A DNA stretch of 64,000 nt from Neodiprion pinetum (taxonomy: Eukaryota; Arthropoda; Insecta; Hymenoptera; Diprionidae): the NCBI RefSeq assembly GCF_021155775.2, contig NC_060234.1, positions 558,001-622,000 on the forward strand. Reading direction: 5' to 3'. The notes under the pieces were generated by a model. That model saw only the letters and a program-made list of their open reading frames with translations. It ran no database searches and was not told the origin of the DNA. The first letter of the stretch is position 1. Every line of letters begins with the position of its first letter. Of this stretch, positions 23,855-37,000 are shown one piece after another. The position numbers and the translations under genes are program-made.

Positions 23855-25999
23855 ATGAAATTAAAAGGAGGATCAGTCTGTCTCTGTACAATAATGTTGG
23901 AGATTTTTAGTTTCCTTCGTGTTGTCGTAGCTATCGACGTAAATGGTAGCGTAAAAAAAATTTCGACGGACAGTGATGAGAGAGCAGCTTCAAAATGGAT
24001 CGGGAAACGTGAATCGCAATGTGGCCTGGACATGGCGACAATGTTAAACCGAATAGTGGAGGTTTACACGCAAAGCGGAGATGTTTTGTCTATTGTTGCC
24101 AAAAATGAAACGGGCAATAACTGTTCCGACGGTATCATTAAATACTTCATGAAGTCGGGGACCAGAAATGTGATCACCATAATCCCTGGTGCACGTCATC
24201 TCGATATGCAACACGCAATCTTTCAAAAACCAAACGGTTATATTTTGCTGGGCGTCGACTTACCCGAGGTTTTAGAGACTTTAATCGGATTCGGAGAGGT
24301 AGGAAGTACTTGGAACCCTCGAGGATTGTGGATCGGTATTGCTGAAAGTAAAGAGGACGCTGCGCGGTTAATGAAACGTTGGTGGGAGAACTTTGTCTAC
24401 AAGGTGATCGTCTTGGTTATTCGTGGCAATGCCTCGGGTATGAAATTTCACCAAACTGTTCATAGCCAAATACATAGATACATAGTAATTGACTAAGTGG
24501 AAAAAAAAATCATTCCGTTCCAGACGCGACCGAAGCTTACACTTGGCGACCTTATCATCCATACACTTATTGCGGACCTCCAATATCAAGAAATCTTGTA
24601 CGGCTCGGATCCTTCACGAAAGCATTAAAGTTTGAAAAAGAAACCGATCTGCAGCCTGGAATGATCCCTGAAAAGTTAGCCAACTGTTCGATAAACGTAA
24701 CCTTTATTCCATGGGAACCCTACGTTTACCCACAAGAGGAATACGAGAAAGATAAAAATGCGGGCATCGAAACGAGATTGATTCGAATGGTTTACGATAA
24801 AATTGGTTTGAAAATAAAGAGCTATTATCTTGCCGTGGCATTGGATACAATGGACAGCGAGGCCTTCGTTGGTTGCCAGATACCTTCGAGTTCGCGTCTC
24901 AGAAGGTGGGACATCTCACAACCATACTTCGAGGTACTGTAATAATGTCATTCTAGCAGACTTAATCCTAGCTGAGGCTCGTCAAATTCTCTAATGTCGA
25001 GCCGATTGATGCAGGATTCATCAACGTGGATTCTCCCTCGCCGGGGCAAGAGTTACGGATTGGAAGGCATGATCAGTAGATTCTCGCCTGCTCTGTGGGG
25101 AAGCACAGGAGTAGCCATGCTCGTAGTTGCGGTCACGTTGATGGCAGCCGGAAACCGACACTGGGCTCTGAATGTCTGGGGCAGCGTTTGGGAGCAGTCG
25201 GCTGACCGCTTGCCGCGGAATACCCGTGTGATCTGGATCTTGTGGTTACTTCTGTGTCTTCATTTGGCCGCCGCTTACAGAACTGCACTCGTCAGTCTTT
25301 TGACACATCCCCTGATACACCAGATAAACAGTGTAGAGGAACTCGTTGATGATGCAGGCCTGAAACTCGGTAAATCGAAAAATAGGGAATAACTTTTATA
25401 GCAGAGAAACTGTTGAACATATTCTTGAGACACGTACAAATATTAGTCCCGCATTATTCAAAATATGTATTGCAGGCATGCGGATTGAGGTGGAAAAATA
25501 CTTGGACAAAAATGATGAAACACAAAGGAAGATCTTGGCACGGTACATCCCTTGCAAAAGTATCAAAAAATGCTTTATGGAAGTCCCGGAAGGCAGAGCA
25601 GTATGGATCAACACAATGTACGCAAATTATTTGAACACAATGGAAAATGTGACGGTATCAATGCTCGAGAATATTCGTCACCTAACAACTCATGACACAT
25701 ACAAAGTTGCGATGATTTATGCAAAGGGTCACGCGGTCTCACCAATCTTTGACAAATACGTGCTGATGTTATTACAAGCTGGTTTTGCTGAACATTTGGT
25801 CAGAGAAACGGAATTCTTGCAGAAGATCACTAATGCACGCAAACGTAATTTCGTGGACAAGAAACCATTATCATTTGCCAATGTCAGAGAAGGGTTTTAT
25901 CTGCTTGCCGTGGGTTTAACGGTGGCCGGATTGTCATTCTTCTACGAGACGTTCCAATATTTTTCAAAGAAAATAATTCCGAATCAGATTGGTAAATAA
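23855..25999 (+). pseudogene. Ionotropic receptor A, disrupted copy
   Basis: Divergent ionotropic receptor (IR; variant glutamate-receptor-like chemoreceptor). Exons 23855-24933, 25015-25369 and 25476-25999 match those of receptor B in length and phase. Exon 1 has a signal peptide and N-terminal domain. Near 24494 a TAA replaces the AAA seen in receptor B, and the A-run just after it is longer, giving a net +2 shift. Beyond this the frame is open again (EAYTWRPYHPYTYCGPP) through the S1 part, membrane segment 1 (FSPALWGSTGVAMLVVAVTL), a pore region, AAYRTALVSLLTHP, NSVEELV at the start of S2, and the last membrane segment (GFYLLAVGLTVAGLSFFYE). Two closely spaced lesions with an otherwise open frame point to recent loss, unless the A-run is an assembly error. 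Confidence 0.75.
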
Positions 26000-26213
26000 A
26001 CGATAAGAATCTCCTGAGAATGACTTGGAAACTTTTTCTTCGAGGCAAACAGTGTGGCACTTTTCAATTTCCCTTCATTGCATACTTCGTAAATACATGT
26101 GAATTCGAATAATAAGACTAGAGTACTGTCAATCAGAATTCAATCAGAACCCAATTCTCCACATTTTTTTAAATTTAAGGCTGACTTTTTTAATATTGGT
26201 GAATTTCTCTCTC

Positions 26214-26244
<31 letters not shown>

Positions 26245-26690
26245 GCGATAGGATTGATTCATAAAGTAGTAATAAATATGTTGTAAATTTCTTTTTTGCG
26301 AGATTATTATGAAACTCATCCAGATTTTGTGCACACGCATATCATGACAGTGTGTGTGGCTGTGCAACAATATATCACTAATAAATGTTCTATCTGAAAC
26401 ACTTTAATTCTGCGAAAACTTGCTTATATCTAACGAAAAAACCAAATTGAACTCAATCGTAGATCTATCAAGTCGACTCACGATATTCTAATGAAACAGT
26501 CCGTTAACTGATATGAAAGGTTATGATGCTTTGAATAAATCATTGACATGTTTTATGCGAAACTTATAAGAATCGCCCACTTAAATAACGAAAGCTTCGA
26601 GAATAAAAACTGTTCGAACAGTTTACCGTAAGTGATTGTACCGGCAGTGATCTTGAACACCGTTGGTTTCACAATCGACGAATATACATC
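26000..26690. other. Spacer with a CT microsatellite
   Basis: Spacer between receptors A and B. It contains an almost pure CT run at about 26205-26244. I see nothing else in it. Confidence 0.6.
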
Positions 26691-28846
26691 ATGGTTTCAC
26701 CGAGATTAAGATTACTCTCTTTAGTGACGGTTGTTAATACGCTTATTTCTTTCTCTAATATCGTGTCAACCATTGAGGGAAACACCGTCACTGAATATGG
26801 AAAATTTTCGACGAATTATGCCGGAAATTTGACACCTGTAGATGTAATAAAATATGTACCCCATTTTGGTCCAGACTTTGCGACAATCGTGCACGAAATA
26901 GCAGAGATTTACATGACAGAGAAAATTTTATGTATTATCGCCGGAAATTCGACGGAGAATTACAATCTCGACTATTCTCTGAAAGAAATTTCCACGCTGG
27001 AAACGACGAACGTGATCGTCATGATCGCAGGTGGGCGAAAGTTCGACAAGCGGGATATTTTCCAAAAACCAAACGGTTACATTATACTCGGCGTAGACTT
27101 GTCCGAAGTTTTAGGGACTTTAATCGAATTCGGAGAGGTAGGAAGTACTTGGAACCCTCGAGGATTGTGGATCGGTGTTGCCGAAAGTAAAGAGGACGCT
27201 GCGCGGTTAATGAAAAATTTGTGGGAGAAATTTGTCTACAAGGTGATCGTCTTGGTTATTAGTGGCAATACCTCGGGTATGAAATTTCACAAAATTGTTC
27301 ACAGCCAAATACATAGATGTATGCTAATTGACAAAGTGAAAAAAATACGTTCCGTTCCAGACGCGATCGAAGCTTACACTTGGCGACCTTATTATCCATA
27401 CACTTATTGCGGACCTCCGATATCGAGAAATCTTGTACGGCTTGGAACGTTCACGGAAACTTTAAAGTTTGAAAAAGAAACCGCTCTGCAGCCTGGAATG
27501 ATCCCTGAAAAGTTTGGTGACTGCGTGATCAACGTTAGCTTTATTCCATGGGAACCCTACGTTTACCCGCAAGAGAAATACGAGAAAAATCAGCGTGTGG
27601 GGATAGAAACGAAATTGATTCAAATGGTTTATGATAAAATTGGTTTGAATTTAACAAGCCATTATCGCCCCGCGCGATTAAATTCAATGGATGGCGAGGC
27701 CAGCGCTGGTAGCCACATGCCTAGGAGCGCGATTCTCGGAAGATGGGACATCTCGCAACCATACTTTGAGGTACTGTAATAATATCATTCCCGTAGACTT
27801 ACCCTTAGCAAAGGCTCGACAGGTTCCGTAATGTCCAGCCGATTGGTGCAGGGTATATCAACGTGGATTGTCCCTCGCCGGGGCAAGAGTCACGGATTGG
27901 AAGGCATGATCAGTAAATTCTCGCCTGCTCTGTGGGGAAGCACAGGAGTAGCCATGCTCGTAGTTGCGGTCACGTTGATGGCAGCCGGAAACCGACACTG
28001 GGCTTTGATCGTTTGGGGCAGCTTTTGGGAACAGTCGGCTGACCGTTTGCCTCGAAATACCCGGACGATCTGGATCTGGTGGTTACTTCTCTGTCTTCAT
28101 TTGGCCGCCGCTTACAGAACTGCGCTCGTCAGTCTTTTGACTCATCCCCTGATACACCAGATAAGCAGTGTAGAGGAACTCGTTGATGATGCAGACCTGA
28201 AACTCGGTAAATCGAAAAACAGGGAATAACTTTCGTAGCGGAAAAACTGTTGACAATATTTTCCAGTCATGTGCGATTATTACAATAGTATTCCGTATTA
28301 TTTTCAATATATATTTCAGGCTTCCTAATTGATACGGAAGAATACTTGGACAAAAAGGATGAAATAGTAAAGAAGATCTTGGCACGGTACATCCCTTGCG
28401 AAACGATCGAAAAATGCTTTATGGAAGTCCCGGAAGGCAGAGCAGTATTGACCGATAAAATGCACGCAAATTATTTGAACACAATGGAAAATGTTACACT
28501 ATCAATGATCGAGAATATTCATTACATACCAGGTCGTTTCACGTACAAAGTCTCGATGATTTATGCAAAGGGTCACGCGGTCTCACCAATCTTTGACAAA
28601 TACGTGCTGATGTTATTACAAGCTGGTTTTGCTGAACATTTGGTTAGAGAAACGGAATTCTTGCAGAAGATAATAATTAATGCGCGCAAACGTGATTTCA
28701 CGGAAAAGAAACCGTTATCATTTTCCGATGTCAGAGAAGGGTTTTATCTGCTTGCCGTGGGTTTAACGATAGCCGGATTATCGTTTTTGTACGAGATGTT
28801 CGACTATTTTTCAAAGAAAATAATTCCGAATAAGATTGATAAATAA
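26691..28846 (+). CDS. Ionotropic receptor B (divergent IR chemoreceptor)
   Basis: Ligand-gated cation channel of the insect IR family, expected at the membrane of chemosensory dendrites; its ligand is unknown. Exons 26691-27770, 27852-28206 and 28320-28846 give 653 residues. A signal peptide at the N-terminus is followed by a long divergent amino-terminal domain. S1 contains CVINVSFIPWEPYVYP and ends with WDISQPYFE at the first splice. The first membrane segment is in WGSTGVAMLVVAVTLMAAG, and the pore/third segment includes LLLCLHLAAAYRTALVSLLT. SSVEELVDDADLKLG starts S2. The final membrane helix is GFYLLAVGLTIAGLSFLYEM. Intron phases (0, then 1) equal those of copies A and C. It is intact, unlike copy A. 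A Drosophila orthologue cannot be named from sequence alone. Confidence 0.87.
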
Positions 28847-29498
28847 GCGATCAGAATCTCCCGAGAGTGTCCTGAAAACTTTTTCTTCGTGGCAAACAAT
28901 GTAGCACACTTCAATTTCCCTTATTTGCACATACTTAGCAGATACGTGTGTATTCGAATAATAAATCTTCAGCATGATAATACGTGTGTAAATGGTTGCA
29001 ACAGATTCGATCTTCACACAGCGACAAAGATAAAAAAAAAAAAAAACGGAAGCTTGTAACGAAAATATAACCGCAATACTATATGAAATCGTCGGATAAA
29101 ACTGCTTAGATCATTCCCGATAGCATGTATAGATTTTACGATGCCATATGTCCAAGCTATTATTTCAATATCTGAATACATACATTTTCGATTATGCGCA
29201 GCTGTAACGTCCATTAGCGACTACATGCCATATCAAACACGTAACTGTCGCACAATAAAATGCATCAAATTATAGGTATAGAGCGCGATGATCCATGTAT
29301 TTTAGCTTGTTGCTCACAATGGATCGATTTAGGGGATTAATAGTCAGTCACCTGACACCAAAACGATAGTTATTTGGGGAACTGATAGGTATGTAAATGA
29401 CGGATGGGGTTGTGAAAAGCTTTCAGGACGAAACATTCCTCGCTCAGTTTACACTGCAAATTGTATTTGGAATCCAGAGCGAGTAACGAGATGTCGCA
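28847..29498. other. Spacer between receptors B and C
   Basis: AT-rich spacer with an A-run near 29031-29045. No supported gene. The start resembles the sequence after receptor A, as expected if the duplicated block included the 3' flank. Confidence 0.45.
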
Positions 29499-32400
29499 AT
29501 GACTACAGTACTGAGAACGGAAACGCTTCGTATGGCAACAATTATCAAGATTATTGCCATTGCTCAAGTATTCTTTAGTACTGGGAAAAGTAATGATACC
29601 AGATATGCGGAGTTTGTAATAAACCGTGGGATAGATTCCGAGTTTGGGGAGACTATTCAAGTATTATCTAGACTTGGTTCAGATTTGGCAATAATAGTGG
29701 ATCAACTGGTAGAGATTTACATCCCAGAGGAGAAAATGCTGTGCATTATCACCGACGATTCGGTGAATAATTATCACCTTAAACAAATTGTAAAGGAAGT
29801 CTTTAACTTGGAAACGAGGAACATCGTCACGCTGATTCTAGGCGCGCGAAATTTTGATAGGCTGCACGTGTTTCAAAAACCAATGGTCTACGTTTTACTG
29901 GATATCGATTTGTCCAAATTTATCGAACCTTTGGTCAGTTTTGGGGAAGCGGGAGGCATGTGGAACCCCAGAGGATTGTACATCAGTATTGCTGGAACCA
30001 AAGCGGAGGCTGTCAGTGTGATGAAGAAATTGTGGGAGAAGTTTGTGTACAAAGTCGTCATATTGGTCGTTTCTAACGACCCAACAGGTACGAAATGTCT
30101 TAGAAAATATCTATCACCAATTGTAAATCTAAATAAAGTTTTTGCCCTACCTCCGGCAACAACTCGACTACTTTGTAGTTTTTGACAGGAGGTAGCACAG
30201 AGAAGAAAACTTGTGGCATTTGTGCATAAAATAATTGTTGTATAACACTGGCAAAACAAAATTTTAGCCACAACTGAAGTTTACACTTGGCGGCCCTACC
30301 ATCCGCGCAATTATTGCGGACCTCCAACAACAAAGAATACTATAAGACTTGGTGTGTTCACGAGGACATTACAGTTTGAAAAAGAAACTAACCTTCGACC
30401 CGGAATGATGCCAGAAAAATTTGAAAATTGCTGGATCAATGTCAGCTTCAACATTTGGGAACCTTTCATCTATCCACCAGAGGTGCATGAAAAAGGCCAG
30501 CAGTTTGGCATTGAGCTTATCTTGATCCGAATGATTTACGATAAAATTGGATTGAAAATTAATGGTAATTATCACCCCCTGAACACGACAAAAGAGCTGA
30601 GTGAAGCCTGGGCGGGCAGCTGGAGCCCCTTACGTTCGGATATCGAAAAATACGATATTACGCCACCATACTTTGAGGTACTTTTCATTTCCCTCCCATC
30701 GAATCCCTTATTTCTCATCCAATTCGGGTAGGTATGTACATAAATTCGGGTGGTCTTTAAAAAGGTAATTTTTGATTTACGACCGGCTCACCCCCCAGAT
30801 CGGTTTCGACTACGTCAAAAATAATTCCCTAATTTTTTCATTAATTTTTTCCCCAACACCAACCCGTGCCTGTAAGAAGGTGGATTTCCCCATTCAACAC
30901 TTTCAGGGGAACATTAAATCCACCGAACGAATTTTCATAAAATTTGGTAGTTTCTTGGGTTGCTGATTACGAATCTGAACTCGAAATCAGAAAATTGAAA
31001 ATAGCGAATCCAATATTGTGCACCAAAATCCAAAACTCACTCGATTTTAGGTGAGCTTCAGTACTCCAGGACTTTTGAGCTCGCTGATTATGAATCTGAA
31101 CTTGAGATTACAAAATTCAAAATGGTGGACCAAAATCCCAAATATCAGTTGATGTTGCCATATTGGATCCATCATTTCAAATTTTGTAATTTCAAATATA
31201 GATTCGTAATCAGCGACTTCAAGAGTCCTTGAGTACTGAATGTCACCCAAAATCGAGTGAGTTTTTGAATTACGGTTCTCCGTGTTGTATCTGCCGTTTT
31301 GAATTATCAAATTTTGGGTTCAGATGCGTAGTTATTCAAAAAAGACGTTTTTAAGGGCCCACCCTACATAGTAGTAAATATTTCGAAGAATTACAGTCAA
31401 CCGACTCACCGCGAGAAGAGATAATTCTCCCTTAAACTTTTCACTTTTGTCTGGGACAGGATGATTTGGTCTGGAACGTTCCTCGAGAGGGTGAAAAGTC
31501 CAGCTTTACCGTTTTGGCAGATGGATTTTCTCTGGCACTTTGGGTATTGTCGTTCGCAGGAATGTGCACAGTGGCAATTACAATGAAGTTAGCTGGACAC
31601 CGTCATTGGACTCTTCATGTGTGGGGAAGTTTTCTGGAGCAGGCTGATTACAAGGTGCCGAAAAAGATTCGCGGAATCTGGAGCTGCTGGCTACTTCTGT
31701 GCCTACATTTGTCCACTGCTTACAAAACTGCTCTATTCGGGCGTCTGGCTAATCCTGTGATGAAAGCAGAGATAAACAGCCAGGAAGAACTCGTTGATAC
31801 AGATTTGAAACTTGGTAATGAAACGATATTGTCAAGCACTCAGGTCGCGTGACATTTCGTTTGTGTGAAGTCGAAGCAAAGCAACCGCGATGAATAACGT
31901 GTGTCAAAGCAAGTCAAAAGTTCTGTTCCAAATGGAAAAACGCTCGTCTTCCGTAGTTGAGTTTAATATGACTGAGCGACAACACAAAGTAATATTTTCT
32001 CCATTGTCAGGAATAAATTTAAACGAGTCATAATTATAGTCTTGGACCTTCTTGTCAATCCCAAATCAACATTGATGTATGTTCAAGGAATGCTGGCTGC
32101 CGCTGAGCCATACTTTGACGAAGAAGACAAGATCCAAAAGAAAATACTGGAGCGATACATCCCTTGCAAGTCCATAACGGAGTGCTACAAGGAAATTCCC
32201 ACAGGCATGGCGGTCGCAACTAACAAAATGCGTGTCCACTATTTGAACGGGTTGAAGGATGTGGCGACTTCGGTGGTGGAGAATGTGCGTCAGCTGCCAC
32301 CCACTTTGACATATCAAGTGTCAATGCAGTATGTCAAAGGTCACGCAGCAGTGCCAGTCTTCAACAAATTCGTGCAGTTCGTAATGCAGTCAGGCTTTGC

Positions 32401-32650
32401 TGAACTATTGACGAGAAATGCTGAAACTACACAGGCAAAAATTAATATGCGTAGATTCAATTTCGACAGGGACCCAAGTGTATCGTTAAATAATGTCAAA
32501 GGGGGATTTTACCTGTTGCTCATTGGCTCAACTCTGGCCGGATTATTGTTCATCTGTGAGATGTTCCAACAATCGATACGGGAAAAAACTTCAAGAAACC
32601 TTTTGAAAAAGAAAGTAAACGATAAAAGCAAAAAAAAAAAAAACAAGTAG
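29499..32650 (+). CDS. Ionotropic receptor C (divergent IR, with an extra intron)
   Basis: Third member of the array. Proposed exons 29499-30174, 30268-30677, 31460-31814 and 32040-32650 give 683 residues. It has a signal-peptide-like start (an internal Met at codon 12 is also possible), then TRNIVTLILGARNFDRLHVF, aligning with the other copies. S1 contains WINVSFNIWEPFIYP and ends TPPYFE. Membrane and pore parts are ALWVLSFAGMCTVAIT and CLHLSTAYKTALFGRLANP; the last helix is GGFYLLLIGSTLAGLLFI. The exon starting at 31460 is 355 bp, exactly as in A and B. The first intron (30175-30267) does not exist in A or B, and its donor is uncertain; an earlier donor near 30095 is an alternative. The intron after exon 2 holds a transposable element. 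It ends in a lysine-rich tail. Confidence 0.78.
30748..31366. mobile_element. Non-autonomous TIR element in an intron of receptor C (family 1, copy 2)
   Basis: Left end GGGTGGTCTTTAAAAAGGTA and, in reverse complement, right end GGGTGGGCCCTTAAAAACGT. Inner arms GCTGATTACGAATCTGAACT and AGATTCGTAATCAGCGACT recur. It is about 620 bp with no coding capacity. It shares ends and interior with the CFAP47 copy. Confidence 0.75.
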
Positions 32651-34024
32651 GTATGCTAACATCGCGAACATGCAATAGTTCGATAATGTATAAATTTATT
32701 TTAACCTTTTCAACGTTGTGAAATATATATGTATAACAAAACTTAATTAGTTATTAACATTACGATAATATGTATAAACTTTTGTTTCGCAATAGTAATA
32801 TTGTATTCAACAATTAACAATATGCGTGGTTTTTACGGTTAATTATAATATCGTGCTGACTATATTACAACTATATTAGATACCTCAGATCTTATCACAA
32901 TATTGTTTTATTTTTTCAACCGCATTTTTGAATATGCTTCGAGAATATTTCATCCTTCTTGACACAGGAAATTATTCATCCCACTTATAAAGTTAAAAGA
33001 AATCGATAGATACAGTATACATGGCATACCTATACGTACATACGTGAGTCACAAAAGAAGGAAGACTGAAAGAATCGTCACCATTACGATTCACTGTTCA
33101 CAAGTCATTAATCACTTTTTTGCACATTCTGTTAGTTTCGCGCAGAGTAATAATTTAGGAAAAATTCAACGGTATTTAAAGCTGCATTAATCTTTTTGTT
33201 AAATGAACATAAAGCAGTTCAATATGTCCGCAACGGTGTCATAACTAATATTTATAAAATATCGTGTGACTAACTGCAAATGATTTATCCAAGTGTACTC
33301 GTTCCGTTGATTAATGGACCCGAGATAAAGTATTGTGTGCGTGCGTTACAGTTTACACTTTATTGTAAAAGGTACTTATAAGTTAAGCAGGCCTATGGAC
33401 AGCCTTCCTGCTTGTTATAAGATTTGCACGTGTTGTGTATCAAAATTCGATGTCCAACTCCTGCGTGAGCGATGAAGAAAGTGAAAAATGACAAATCAAT
33501 GTTTTTCCATTTTCTTCAAGACACAAAAAAGAAAAGTAACATCATATCCAGTTTAATGTCGAACATTATTTTTTGACGCTGCCAATACCGACTTGTCTGA
33601 TTGTAAGGTACATTAACCTTGCATCTTGTACAGTCAATAAATGTTTGACGATTGCAGCATAGTCGAAAACAAAATTTAAAGACCCCATATGACGTAACTA
33701 TGAAATAAATAGTAGTCTAACATTCCTTACGATTATAGAGTGACCCCGTCTCTGGATTCAAGTACACAGCGGAGTGTAAAAAACTGATCACTCAGTCAGT
33801 TCAATTGAAATCTTACAATTAGGCAAGATTTTATATCATCCTGATGTAAGTCTTTCAATACGGAAATTTGCGTTACGCAGAAAGGTGATCAAATCTTTAT
33901 AATCCACTGTACATAACTTAGCAGGGACAGAGTGAAACTGTGAGGTCGTATTTGCTATATTAGAGAGAATAATAAAATTACAACGCTTATCGTATCGTAT
34001 TATCACCAAATGTTCAATTATTAA
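32651..34024. other. Convergent spacer between receptor C and GPAT
   Basis: 1.4 kb of AT-rich sequence holding the two 3' flanks. I see no gene, RNA or clear repeat. Confidence 0.4.
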
Positions 34025-37000
34025 CTAATCAATGTTTCTAGTCCACTTGAAAGTTGCGATACTCTCGTATATTTGGTTAGCTGCCTTGTCGTTGTCGTAT
34101 TCTTCCTTAAGATAATAAATTTTAACATTCTCTTGAGGATGGCATTCCAGTACCTCCCACTTTTCAAACAGTTTAAATGAATTCTTTATCGGATCAACGC
34201 ACAGACTTTCACCTGAAAAATTCAAGCAATTCAATTCATTTATTATTCTTATCAGTCATTTCCATCATCTCATTCTAAGGATCAATAACATTATACCGTT
34301 CATTACCGTAATTGACTATACCACGATCCAGGCCTGTCTTAATTTCAGCCAATACTTCGTACAGAAGGTCTCTTTCAGTTAAAGACCTTCCAACCAATTT
34401 TCGTAATGCAAAAGCACTCATGGTGTACGTATCAACAAAGGGACGTAATAACGTGTGGAGAAACTCCATTCGCCTCGAGCATTCAGTGTCTAAATTTAGC
34501 TGAAAATAATTCAACAGTTGCATATAAGATAATTGTTTTTCACTCGTTCCTATTGCTCAACAAAACAACAGACTCACCTTATATTCAATTTTTTTGGTTC
34601 TATTAGTCACAGCATATTCTTCATCAGAGCTATCATCTAGATTCCGGGCGTATCTTCTGCTCCATAGTTCCTCCTCTGTGTAAGCTTCCTGAATTGATGA
34701 ATAGGTACTTGAAAAAAATTGATATCACAGCGATATAACTATTTAGGATCAAATTAGTAGGCTCACCTCTTTCAATGTAATTATACTCGTTGTGGTTAGG
34801 TTGTTGATCGTTTCTATGAGGAGAGTTTCTAAATCTTGACAAGGTCGACAGAATATAAATTCATACTTTAGTATGTCGCAAACTTTCAAAGCCTTTTCCA
34901 ATAAAGTATCTTGAAATACCGTTATATTGTTATTAGCTATTGCCTGAGGGTCGTTGATCTGGGAATGTAAGCTCCCATACAGCGCGGTAACTGAAAATAA
35001 TAAGCAGGAGTTTGAAACTTTCATTTCAATTGATTCTATTCTTTGTACAATCCATTATAACAATACATCTTAAACACTTCGATATCACTTGTTATCTCAC
35101 TCACCGACTACGCTGTCAAGGACGTAATGCACAAGCATGCTGTTACTGTAATATGACAATTCGATGACGTTCGGTAGAATGGAGACAGGCCTGATTGCAA
35201 CGATAACTTCATTTCTGATGGCCTGACCTTCTACCGTGTCCGTTACCTCTTGTCTCTGTTGTTTGACAAGGCCAGGTCCAAGTATATCGAGCTGCGAGAT
35301 AAAAATTTCCAATTGATCAATAACTGTAGCATACCGATCAATTTCCACGGAATTATTTACGAGTTTCTATACTTATTTCACTGGTAGTTCAAGAACTCAC
35401 CGCGTGATTAATGATGTCGATGCTTTCTCCGCAAAATGCAATATTTCTCTGACTCCATTCCAGCTCCTGCCTAATAGAGTCAAAAGATTCTACTAGCCTG
35501 TCCAAAGTACATCCATCTCTAAATTTGTTCAATAGCAAAAACGCGACGACGTTAGTGGACATTATAGGTGTCGACTTGGCACAATCTGTCAACACCAATG
35601 GGACTTGTTAGAATCAGATACTTTGCTTATGACAATTCGTATATCAAAGTTTAGACTGTCACCCACCGTGAATAACATGTTTCGCGATACAGTCGACAAG
35701 CTGACGATATTCTTCAGAAACAACGTCGGTACCATAGAGAGATGAACTGGATACGGTAGACTTTAACGGCCTTGATGCTGCGGACTGCACCGTCAATTTA
35801 TTTTGCTGTGCTTGCAAAGACTTGAGCATTTCCTGATTACAAACAATAAATACACGTTAATACTGCGAACCTATAGGCTAAAGTGTTCCGAGTTTTGGCA
35901 GCTCACGTTCTTACCCTCAATGAAAACGGCTGGCTGAAGTCTACTTTGACTATTCCATAGTTTCCCATCAGAGTTGACCACAAAGCGCTAATAGCTGTGC
36001 CAAAGGTTTCCATTTTCTTTGGTTGACCTAGCTGCTCCCTGACAAAGTTCCCGTCCACCAGTCGCTCATAGTTCATAGATACCGGCACAATTAACGCATC
36101 GTCGATAGTTCCATCCATATAAGCATCGAGTATAACACTCAGAATTCCAACCTTTGGCATGCAAGGTTTACCCGTTCGCGTACGACCTCCTTCGATAAAG
36201 AATTCAATGTTGTGACCGGCTCTGAGACTCTCGACAAGGTATGTGTGAAGTACCGCACGATACAGCATGTCTTTACGTCCGAGGACCGGATCGATCCTCC
36301 TCTTTATGTAAAAGGCTCCCAGGCCGCTCAGAAGCCATCTATTTTAGAGCAAGAAAAATGTGCATCCATAAAAAAAAAAAAAGGGAAACATTGGACCAAT
36401 GTTGAATTACACAAATATCGCCGAATTTACCTTTAAAACTTTCTGCGACAAAGAAGCGTGCAAGGGAAACAAAACAAAGAGGATCGTTATGATTGACAAT
36501 GAGAAGGAACGTTCTAATTTAGGTAGGTGGAGGATATTCTCACACATTTCGACGACGAATGAAAGGGCAATAGTAAATAATACTTATTTGATCTGAGACT
36601 ACAATGCATCTCGATATCTCACCCAAAGAACGGTATCTTCAAATTATCCCCAGCAGCGATGAGCGGATTTCTGATGTCATTGCTGAGTAGAATGAAACTA
36701 ATCATAACATAATCGAGGTGACTTCTATGAAGAGGTAAAAATATCAGTGGTAAGCCGCAGTCGTTTGCTTTCTTCAGCATATCTATTTGGATCGGTTGTA
36801 CGACGGCAGACTGAATGAAGCACGGCAAGACTTTGTAAAGGGTCCATGCGGTTAACCTGAGTAACGCGTCGCTCAAACTACTCTGCATTTGCGCAAGTAT
36901 CGTCCTAGCTCTCTCCTCCGCTTTGGCCAAGGCCTCCAGTACGGTAACTCCATCATCCTTGACCGATTCATCAGCTGCCTGCTTTATCGCTTCTTTTAAT

